Assembly: GCA_030649165.1 (NCBI GenBank)
Contig: JAUSGG010000024.1
Location: forward strand, 1 to 64,000
DNA: 64,000 nucleotides
From: Armatimonadota bacterium
GTDB taxonomy: Bacteria; Armatimonadota; UBA5829; JAUSEB01
Direction of reading: 5' to 3'
Under the pieces are notes generated by a model. That model did no database searches, was not told the origin of the DNA, and was given only the letters and a program-made list of their open reading frames with translations. Below, one piece after another: positions 57,917-64,000 of the stretch. Made by a program: the position numbers and the translations under genes. The first letter of the stretch is position 1, and the number at the start of each line of letters is the position of its first letter.

Positions 57917-58190
57917 GCTGTAGTCCCGGAAGAACAAGCCGAAGCATCGGGAACACCGGCAAGTGAGGGGCATGGGTTCAGGGGAGAACGCAGATGAACA
58001 CAGATATCCGCCGATGAACGCGGATGGGAGGATTGCGGGCACTGCAGGAACTGACTTCGGGTCAGCGCCGGACGTTGGATGATGGAGGCCGTTCCCGCGG
58101 GATAGAACTGTTGCGCGTCCTTCGGCAGCGTCGCTGCCGCTTTGCTACCGAAGGATCGGATACTCGCCGTTCGTCCCGAACGTGCGCAGA
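57917..58190. repeat. repeat cluster after the terminator
   Basis: 57978-58028 holds CAGATGAACACAGAT-type ten-base units, also at 36224-36258, 61233-61278, 61336-61370 and 63169-63212. 58041-58105 is a GGAAC...GTTCCCGC element. 58116-58158 is a reverse GATCCTTCGG hairpin. No gene. Confidence 0.75.
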
Positions 58191-58454
58191 TTATGCCCGG
58201 TACGCCTCATCCCGGCGCAGCGCGCCATACACCCGCACCAATCGGAGATCGTCGTGAATACGATAGAGGATTCTGTAATCGCCCACGCGGATTCTCCACG
58301 CAGGCTCGCGCTGTCCTTTGAGTTTCGAGCATCCTTCCAGACGTGGATCAGCCTGCAGATGCTCCAGTTGCTCGATAATGCGCTCTCGAACAGTGGGCTG
58401 CAGCGACTCGATCTGCTTGGCCGCCCTGTGATCGACTTCGACGCGATATCTCAC
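58191..58454 (-). CDS. RelE/ParE-family toxin
   Basis: An 87-residue protein with the RelE fold signature: YRVEVDHRAAKQIESL, LEGCSKLKGQREPAWRIRVGDYRILYRI and a conserved Arg-rich centre. Members cleave mRNA on the ribosome or poison gyrase; the GDYRILY pattern favours RelE. The start overlaps the antitoxin stop in ATGA. Confidence 0.9.
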   Translation of the reverse strand: MRYRVEVDHRAAKQIESLQPTVRERIIEQLEHLQADPRLEGCSKLKGQREPAWRIRVGDYRILYRIHDDLRLVRVYGALRRDEAYRA

Positions 58455-58657
58455 GACGCTTTCTTCAGCAAGCTCTTTTGGAGTTCGTTCAGACCGACAA
58501 ATCCCTGCGATGAGGCTTCTGCTTCGTCAACATACTGAGCGTCACGGAGATCCTCAAGTTCGCGAACCATCGCGTCGAATTCGCCGATGGGCAGGACGAT
58601 TGCTGTTCGTCTTCCTTTTCCGTCTACGATGTATTTTGCACGTGTCTTGGTTGTCAT
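58451..58657 (-). CDS. Phd/YefM-type antitoxin
   Basis: A 68-residue antitoxin with the VLPIGEFDAMVRELEDLRD helix of Phd/YefM proteins, which bind operator DNA and neutralise RelE-like toxins. ATG 58657 is preceded by TAGGAG. It is the first gene of the pair and lies next to a palindromic operator. Confidence 0.87.
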   Translation of the reverse strand: MTTKTRAKYIVDGKGRRTAIVLPIGEFDAMVRELEDLRDAQYVDEAEASSQGFVGLNELQKSLLKKAS

Positions 58658-58667
58658 GACCACTCCT

Positions 58668-58695
58668 ATGCCAAGTGTATTTTACCACATGGCAT
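58668..58695 (-). promoter_or_regulatory. operator-promoter of the toxin-antitoxin pair
   Basis: A 28-bp near-perfect palindrome, arms ATGCCAAGTG (58668-58677) and CACATGGCAT (58686-58695), matching at 9 of 10 positions. On the minus strand its centre contains TGGTAAAAT, an extended -10. Antitoxin binding would block the promoter. Confidence 0.75.
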
Positions 58696-59074
58696 CTGAG
58701 TTTGCAGGCGCCTTCGGGAAGCGTCGGCATTCTGCGGCTGATGGCTCGTTGTTTGGGGATTTGAGGAGCGCCGCCGAACGTATCGCCGCATACACCAAGT
58801 GAACTGCGCTCCGGAAATCCCGAAACCGACTACGCTACAAGAGGAGAATTGTGGCCCATCGCCTAAGACTTTGCTTGGCGCACCGAAACAACGGAAAATC
58901 CGCTTTTAGGCGTGACGCAACCAGAAAAAGCAGATTCCTCCACTTCGGTCGGAATGACATTCCCGCGAAACTGAACTCACTCCTGAACAGTTGTCCTGTT
59001 CTCGTTTCCTTTCACTTCCGCTATAATGGCTGAGGTATTGCCGCCCGCGGGTTCAAGCGCCGGCGTAGGAGGAA
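58696..59074. other. gap between the toxin-antitoxin pair and the deacetylase
   Basis: 58751-58826 is a hairpin element. 59022-59027 is TATAAT, a likely -10 for the deacetylase gene, without a good -35. The remainder shows no gene. Confidence 0.55.
58751..58826 (+). repeat. GTTTCGGGATTT hairpin element, copy 6 (76 bp, GGAGCG type)
   Basis: Left arm GTTTGGGGATTT has one mismatch; inner stem GGAGCGC with GCGCTCC; the loop has GTAT/ATAC arms. Confidence 0.88.
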
Positions 59075-59842
59075 ATGTTGTCTGAGCTGATCGAATCTCC
59101 CTATCCCAATGGCTGCCGCGGCGCCGTGTCGCTGACGTTTGACGACGGTCTGGACTGTCACCTCGACATCGCCGTGCCCGCGCTCAATGACCGCGGGCTG
59201 CCGTCAACGTTCTACGTTGTCGCGCGGGAGATGACGGCGGGCGCCGATGATTGGAAAGATCGGGCCGCGAAATGGAAGGAAGTCGTTCGCCAGGGCCACG
59301 AGATCGGCAACCACTCCGTCTCGCATATATGAAGCACGGGTTTTAGCAGCTCCCGGGTGGAGCGCAGTCTGGAAAACGTATCGCTTGAGGAGATCGAGGC
59401 GGACGTGCTGGAAGCGGAGCGCAGGCTGAACGAAGCGCTTGGGCCGGCCCAGCGGAGTTTCTCCTACCCCTGTTACCAGGCTTATGTGGGCGACGGTCTG
59501 ACGCGGCGGTCCTACGTGCCGGTTATCGCCCGGCATTTCACGGCCGCGAGGGGCAGAGGCGAGTACGCCAACTATCCGCTGACTTGTTCGCTTACGTATT
59601 TGTGGTCGTATCCGGTGGAGGAGATGACGGGGCCGCGGATGATCGATCTGGTCAAGCGCGCCGTTTCAAACGGACAGTGGCTCATACTGACGTTTCACAG
59701 CATTGGCGACGGGCATCTTCCGGTTGCCCAAAACACGTTTGTGGAAGTGTGCGATTTCCTGGCGCGGAATCGCAGTGATATCTGGGGCGCGCCGGTCGTC
59801 GAGGTCGCGCGCCGGGTTGCTGATTGGCGGAAGTCGGCGTGA
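59075..59842 (+). pseudogene. NodB-type polysaccharide deacetylase with one in-frame UGA
   Basis: The frame is continuous over 255 codons apart from a TGA at 59330-59332. Before it: SLTFDDGLDCH (metal Asp pair) and GHEIGNHSVSH (zinc histidines). After it: STGFSSSR, SYPCYQAYVGDG and LILTFHSIGDG. In this subfamily the motif is usually HPCS, so the TGA stands where Cys is expected (TGC). Either a nonsense mutation, a sequencing error, or read as selenocysteine. GGAGGA precedes the ATG. The second half lacks a good start of its own. Confidence 0.75.
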
Positions 59843-59871
59843 CTGATTTCAGATCGCGGTTATACTCGGCC

Positions 59872-59954
59872 GTTTCGGGATTTCCGGGTTGGGAGCTGCA
59901 AAGTTTCCCTGGATAGCCGATAGGTTTAACGCCCCAACCCTCAAATCCCGAAAC
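59872..59954 (-). repeat. GTTTCGGGATTT hairpin element, copy 7 (83 bp, GGGTTGGG type)
   Basis: Reverse orientation. Outer 12-bp stem exact; inner stem GGGTTGGG with CCCAACCC exact; the loop is the longest seen. It lies 45 bases before the aminotransferase gene. Confidence 0.9.
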
Positions 59955-59999
59955 ACCGGGAAACACGAAATAAAGAACATGAGAGAAGAGGTAGGTTAG

Positions 60000-61214
60000 A
60001 TGGCGAAATTGGCGGTTTTGGGTGGAACGCCCGTAGCGGAGAACGGGATGCATGTGGTCTGGCCGGAGATCGGCGACGAAGACCGAGAGGCGTTGCTGCG
60101 GACCTTCGAGTCGCGCAATTGGTGCAGGTTTGGGCTCCCCGACGACATCTGCGAGGCGGCCAAGTTTGAGCGCGAATGGGCAGCCTACCACGACGCGAAG
60201 CGATGCATAGCCGTCAATAACGGCACCGCGGCGTTGATGTGCGCCTTCCGAACGCTCGGTATCGGTCACGGCGATGAAGTCATCGTGCCCGCGATCACGT
60301 TCACGGCGACCTCGGACGCGGTGGCGTTATGTGGAGCAGTTCCCGTGTTTGTGGATATGGACCCCGAGACCTACCAGATCGATGCCGGCGCCGCGGAGGA
60401 TGCGATTACAGGGAAAACAAAGGCCATCTGCGCAGTCCATTATGCCGGTTATCCCGCTGACCTCGATCGACTGTCGGCATTGTCGGCGAAGACGGGCATT
60501 CCGGTCATCGAAGATTGCGCCCACGCCCAGGGAACGGCCTGGCGCCGGAAGAAGGTCGGCGCCCACGTCACGGCCGGCTGCTTCAGCTTCCAGCAGAGCA
60601 AGAGCCTGGCCTCGGGCGAAGGCGGCGCCGTAGTCACCGACAACGACGATTTGGCCGATGCGCTTTGGGCCGTCCACAACCTTGGCCGGACCATGGAAGC
60701 AAGGCGGTATGACCATACGGCTCTCGGTTACAATTTCCGTCTATGCGAGTTCGAGGCCACGATCCTGCGCACTCAGCTCAAACGTCTGCAGGAACAGACT
60801 GAACGCCGGATGCGGAACGGCGCGGTTCTGGGGGAAGCGATAAACGCGACTGAGGGTCTCCGGACTCTCAAGGCGGACGACCGCATCACCCAGCGCGGCT
60901 ACTATTTCTACATAGTCCGCTACAACGCCGACGAGTGGGGCGGCATCCACCGTAACAAGTTCATTAAGGCGATGTGCGCCGAGGGGGCGCACTCGTTTGC
61001 CGCCTACGGCCAGCCTGTGCACCAAAACGCCAGCTACATCAACGGAGTTGTCCCGCACCGCGTCGCCGGCTGCCCCAATGCCGAGCGCGCCGCCGCGGAG
61101 GAGCAGGTCGCCTTCGGAAGCCACGCGCTGCTCGACAAGGCAAACGTGCGGATCATCATCGACTCCCTGGTGAAGGTCAGGGAGAACCTGGATGAGCTGC
61201 GGCGGGTGGAGTGA
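60000..61214 (+). CDS. DegT/DnrJ/EryC1/StrS-family aminotransferase
   Basis: A 404-residue PLP enzyme of the sugar-aminotransferase family. NNGTAALMCAFRTLGIGHGDEV binds the cofactor phosphate, VPVIEDCAHAQG carries the ring-binding Asp, and CFSFQQSKSLASGEGGAV holds the PLP lysine. RRYDHTALGYNFRLCEFEA is the usual later motif. It makes an amino sugar nucleotide for a glycan, or transfers an amino group in secondary metabolism. No sugar-nucleotide genes adjoin. Confidence 0.9.
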   Translation: MAKLAVLGGTPVAENGMHVVWPEIGDEDREALLRTFESRNWCRFGLPDDICEAAKFEREWAAYHDAKRCIAVNNGTAALMCAFRTLGIGHGDEVIVPAITFTATSDAVALCGAVPVFVDMDPETYQIDAGAAEDAITGKTKAICAVHYAGYPADLDRLSALSAKTGIPVIEDCAHAQGTAWRRKKVGAHVTAGCFSFQQSKSLASGEGGAVVTDNDDLADALWAVHNLGRTMEARRYDHTALGYNFRLCEFEATILRTQLKRLQEQTERRMRNGAVLGEAINATEGLRTLKADDRITQRGYYFYIVRYNADEWGGIHRNKFIKAMCAEGAHSFAAYGQPVHQNASYINGVVPHRVAGCPNAERAAAEEQVAFGSHALLDKANVRIIIDSLVKVRENLDELRRVE

Positions 61215-61383
61215 CGGAGACTTAGGTTCAGGGGAGAACGCAGATGAAGACGGATGTCCGCCGATGAACGCGGATTGTTGAGACTTCAATCCTGCGCTTC
61301 GTCTGGAATGTGACGTTCCCTGCTTCGCGACGAGGCCGTTCCGCGTTAATCTGCGTTCATCGGCGGTTTCAAATGCTCCCGTC
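61215..61383. repeat. ten-base CAGATGAA-type repeats after the aminotransferase gene
   Basis: 61233-61278 and 61336-61370 are opposite-facing runs of the AACGCAGATGAA / TTCATCGGCGG family; together they could form a large hairpin that spans the gap. Confidence 0.6.
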
Positions 61384-61815
61384 TCAAGCCCGCGCGTGGC
61401 GTGGGCCGATATGCGCTCCGGCTCTGGTTGCCGCGTATATTATCGCTATACCGATGGCCGCGCGGATGAGTCCTGCCACCCACGTCATCGTCACCTGCGA
61501 GCCGTGCGGGCGGTTCAGGAAGAACCCGTAGACCGAGTCCCGCATACCTGCCGGGTTGATTAGCAGCGCGACACCGCCGAGAGTCATCAATACTCCCAGG
61601 ATAAGCACGAACGGCCTGAGCCCCACAAGACGCCGCACTGCGGCCAGTGTCAGCACGATCCCGATTGCCAGAGCGACGACACCCACGATCCGCAGACCCT
61701 GCGCGCTCAGTATCGAGGGCATGACCCGCAGCCACCAGGACACCGCCGCGACCTGGGACAGGCCCACAAGAGCCACAAGCGCTCCAACAATAAGCACGAT
61801 TCGACGTAGAACCAT
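61384..61815 (-). CDS. small four-helix membrane protein, function unknown
   Basis: A 143-residue protein with four membrane helices (about 5-25, 40-62, 67-88 and 115-135). I take ATG 61815 because GGAGGG lies 6-11 bases before it; a longer frame upstream is read from simple repeats. No family recognised. Confidence 0.6.
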   Translation of the reverse strand: MVLRRIVLIVGALVALVGLSQVAAVSWWLRVMPSILSAQGLRIVGVVALAIGIVLTLAAVRRLVGLRPFVLILGVLMTLGGVALLINPAGMRDSVYGFFLNRPHGSQVTMTWVAGLIRAAIGIAIIYAATRAGAHIGPRHARA

Positions 61816-61841
61816 GATTTCACCCTCCGTCGTGGGAGAAG

Positions 61842-62063
61842 GAGTCGGAAGAGTCGGCGGAGTCGAACGAGTCGGAGGTTTGCCTCCGCACATTCCCGAC
61901 ATCGGGGCGCACATCTCCCATTTGAACTACGGATTCGTCTGTCCGCCGGTTCCTTGACTCATCCGGCGCCCCAGGCGGCCGAAGTAGAAACGTAGGCGGA
62001 CAAGAGTCGAAGGAATCGGACCGATAGGACTGATGGGACTGATGGGACTGATGGGACTGATAG
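61842..62063. repeat. GAGTCGGA simple repeats and a 9-bp tandem repeat
   Basis: 61842-61882 has GAGTCGGA-like units. 62024-62063 has four copies of ACTGATGGG. Nothing else is seen in this 250-base gap. Confidence 0.7.
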
Positions 62064-62067
62064 TAGA

Positions 62068-62904
62068 CTACAGCCCCTTCCTTCCGCTCACCTTCTCCGC
62101 CTCCAGCGAGTCGGCGATCTGCTGCCGGGCCTCGTCAATAATGTCCTGGACGTCTTCCGTTGAGAACACGCGCTGGTCGAAGGACCTGTTTTCGAGGGTT
62201 TTCAGGAACGCCTCGAACTCCTCGAAATACGAGCCGTATATGTGGAATGAATCGGCGATGTGCGTGTACTGGCCGGGACGGATTTCACGGCCAAGCTCCC
62301 TGGTGAGCCGTTCGGCGACGGCGCGCTGGAGATCGGTGAAGGCGTACATATTCATAAAAGCGGCCTTGAACGCGTCGTTGCTGCGCATGTGGGCGTTCAA
62401 GACAAGCTCATCTCCGTAGACGCGGAACCACAGCCGCTGCAGGCAGGCGGGGTCGGCGATTCCCGTGTCCTCCCACGGTTTCCAGGTGATGGCCTGGGCG
62501 CGGCGGGTGTGCGGGGCTTTGATCAGTTCTTGCGTCAACCGCTCGATCTGGTCAATCGGCTCCGACAGGCCGGGGACCGAATACGCCGCGAGGCGTTCGT
62601 GGTAGGTATACTCCCACTTGCCGGCCGCGGGATCGACCCAGTGGTCGTGAATGCCGTCCACCATCTCCTGCCGATAGGCTTCGAGCTCCACGATCCCTCC
62701 GGGGAAGCAGCGGTGAATGCGCGGCTCGGCCATCGAGTCTTCGACGACGATCACCGCAATAGCATCGCGGCTGGGCGGATCGCCCGGTTTGTCGTACTGG
62801 GTGGCGATCGCCGCGCCTTCACGCCACGTCCTGACGACGGCGTTCTCCCACGCTTCGGGCAGCGTCCGCGCCGAGACCGAGATTACGGGAAGTGTTTGAG
62901 TCAT
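62068..62904 (-). CDS. thymidylate-synthase-like protein
   Basis: A 278-residue protein related to thymidylate synthase/dCMP hydroxymethylase. A Cys154 in DPACLQRLWFRV corresponds to the catalytic cysteine, AHMRSNDAFKAAF (171-183) to the RxND nucleotide motif, and GQYTHIADSFHIYGSYFEEFE to the late HxY motif. It is shorter and more divergent than standard ThyA and resembles archaeal-type members. ATG 62904 behind GGAGGA. It may make dTMP or a modified pyrimidine. Confidence 0.7.
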   Translation of the reverse strand: MTQTLPVISVSARTLPEAWENAVVRTWREGAAIATQYDKPGDPPSRDAIAVIVVEDSMAEPRIHRCFPGGIVELEAYRQEMVDGIHDHWVDPAAGKWEYTYHERLAAYSVPGLSEPIDQIERLTQELIKAPHTRRAQAITWKPWEDTGIADPACLQRLWFRVYGDELVLNAHMRSNDAFKAAFMNMYAFTDLQRAVAERLTRELGREIRPGQYTHIADSFHIYGSYFEEFEAFLKTLENRSFDQRVFSTEDVQDIIDEARQQIADSLEAEKVSGRKGL

Positions 62905-62922
62905 TTGTTGAGTCTCCTCCAA

Positions 62923-63213
62923 GTTGAGATTGAGAGTTTAGAGTTGAGAGAGCCGGCTTGCCCTCAGGTCGGCCCAGCAGAGCCGGAACCGGAATCTATC
63001 ACGAAAGCACGAAAACACGAAATCGGAGCGGTTGTTTCGGGATTTCCGGGTTGGGATGCAAGGTTCTTCTTTAACCCTATAGGTATGACCCCCAACCCTC
63101 AAATCCCGAAACACCGGACGCACTTGCGCATGAGAGGCCTACGCCGAACCACGTGTTTCGTTCGTATCGGCGTTCATCTGTGCGCATCCGTGTTTATCTG
63201 TGTTCTTCTTCAA
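62923..63213. repeat. repeat-filled gap before the last gene
   Basis: 62998-63026 holds CACGAAAGCACGAAAACACG. 63034-63112 is a hairpin element. 63169-63212 is a CATCTGTG-type run. No gene. Confidence 0.7.
63034..63112 (-). repeat. GTTTCGGGATTT hairpin element, copy 8 (79 bp, GGGTTGGG type)
   Basis: Reverse orientation. Both stems exact; the loop has GGTT/AACC arms. Confidence 0.9.
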
Positions 63214-64000
63214 TCACTCCGTCGCTTTCAGCTTGAACCGCAGCTTTTCGCCGAACGGCGAGCGGTTTTCGGCGACCATCCACACGGCTACCTGCGTCTC
63301 ACGGCTGATGGGAGATAGCTCGAACTCCGGGAACTCCACGTCCGCCAGCCAAGCCGTCCGGGCCGGCAGAGGCCATTTCTGCCGGGCTGTTTCCCCATCT
63401 CCGGCGCAGAGGTACACGCCGCCGTTGTCCTTGCCCGCTTCGGCGGGCGTGAGCCAGGCGGATTCGGCGGTGTTGCCGACGCTTGCCCGCGCCTTCACGG
63501 GCTGCCCCGCGGTAACCGTGACCGCGGCGCCGTCCTTCACCTCGATCCATTGGCCACTGGAATCCTGAATCTGAAGCCAGTTGAACTCAGCGTTCAGATA
63601 TTTGGGCGGATTGTGGCCGTCGATCGGCGTGTTTCCGACGGCGATCATGGGCGTGTTCGACGAGTCCGTTCCGGTTCCCTTGGTCTTCAGCCCAGCGCCT
63701 TTTCCTTCGTCCAATGCCTCGATGTACGCGTCCATTCCGCGGAACCACATCGCCGAAAGTCCGCGCGGGTGCAGATCGCGGTCTACCTGAATCCAGACCT
63801 CGGCGGGTTTGCGGTCGCGGGGCGTCTTGAAGCGGTCCGCGACCTTCTTGTATTCGAGCGCCGCCGGCCTCGGCGCCCGGTCGGGACCGATGAGGCCGAA
63901 GTCGCTGTCCTCGTCGATGCGATGCCCGCCGGGCCACCACCAGCCGGCCCCGCCGTTAACGTCGGTCTCGAAGAACATCTTGTGCATATTGCGGTAATAC
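63214..64000 (-). CDS. carboxyl-terminal part of a glycoside hydrolase, cut by the window end
   Basis: The frame is open to the last base of the window. The visible part starts YYRNMHKMFFETDVNGGAGW, continues with WWPGGHRIDEDSDFGLIGPD, as at the end of a GH-A TIM barrel, and ends with a beta-rich domain (AVTVTAGQPVKARASVGN). This looks like a secreted glycosidase of the GH5 or GH39/GH42 type. Catalytic residues lie beyond the window. Confidence 0.6.
   Translation of the reverse strand, partial: YYRNMHKMFFETDVNGGAGWWWPGGHRIDEDSDFGLIGPDRAPRPAALEYKKVADRFKTPRDRKPAEVWIQVDRDLHPRGLSAMWFRGMDAYIEALDEGKGAGLKTKGTGTDSSNTPMIAVGNTPIDGHNPPKYLNAEFNWLQIQDSSGQWIEVKDGAAVTVTAGQPVKARASVGNTAESAWLTPAEAGKDNGGVYLCAGDGETARQKWPLPARTAWLADVEFPEFELSPISRETQVAVWMVAENRSPFGEKLRFKLKATE

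Overview
The window (about 58-60% GC by eye) comes from a diderm bacterium. It carries most of the lipid A-Kdo pathway, a Skp-type chaperone, LolA-like and outer-membrane lipoprotein genes, MsbA and core-sugar transferases. Stalk-domain secreted proteins, a GuaB3-type IMP dehydrogenase, a PheT without its tRNA-binding domain, a DUF5317 protein and a bifunctional-nuclease-family gene next to rho recall Armatimonadota or a neighbouring phylum of the Terrabacteria. That placement is inference; a marker-gene tree would be needed to settle it.

Layout. 0.2-18.7 kb (+): envelope block. Order: skp, a coiled-coil lipoprotein, lpxD-lpxC-fabZ-lpxA-lpxB, a membrane methyltransferase, msbA, a DUF374 acyltransferase, waaA, lpxK, an LpxL-type acyltransferase, a LolA-like protein, a second divergent WaaA, a family-9 heptosyltransferase and a family-4 glycosyltransferase. 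Many of these overlap or nearly abut. LpxH/LpxI, the step between LpxA/C/D and LpxB, is not in the window. 18.7-20.6 kb (-): one more glycosyltransferase and a methyltransferase. 21-36 kb: accessory region with two secreted glycoside hydrolases, a Pro/Ala-rich stalk protein, an IS4-family element with intact ends, a cupin, a PAS-RsbU phosphatase, a nucleotidyltransferase pair, gene fossils and very dense repeats. 36.3-41.9 kb (+): infC (AUU start), rpmI, rplT, pheS, pheT and a conserved unknown. 42-45 kb (+): membrane HD-GYP protein with a zinc knuckle, a second HD-GYP with a changed metal ligand, and DUF5317. 45-52 kb (+): GT39, XerD, a methyltransferase-nuclease fusion and a secreted STN-like protein. 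52.4-57.9 kb (+): guaB3-guaA-hpt, then rho and a bifunctional nuclease. 58-64 kb: a RelE/Phd pair, a polysaccharide deacetylase broken or recoded by one in-frame UGA, a DegT aminotransferase, a small membrane protein, a thymidylate-synthase-like protein and the end of a glycoside hydrolase.

The most unusual property is the intergenic DNA. At least seven families of short dispersed repeats, most of them hairpins, fill nearly every gap and sometimes supply start codons, stop codons or an in-frame protein insert. The best candidate for something undescribed is a 76-83 bp hairpin with GTTTCGGGATTT/AAATCCCGAAAC arms, present in eight full copies. Its outer stem and a 2x2 purine internal loop are conserved, its inner stem varies by compensated changes, and its apical loop is variable. 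A related palindrome is the insertion site of the IS4 element.
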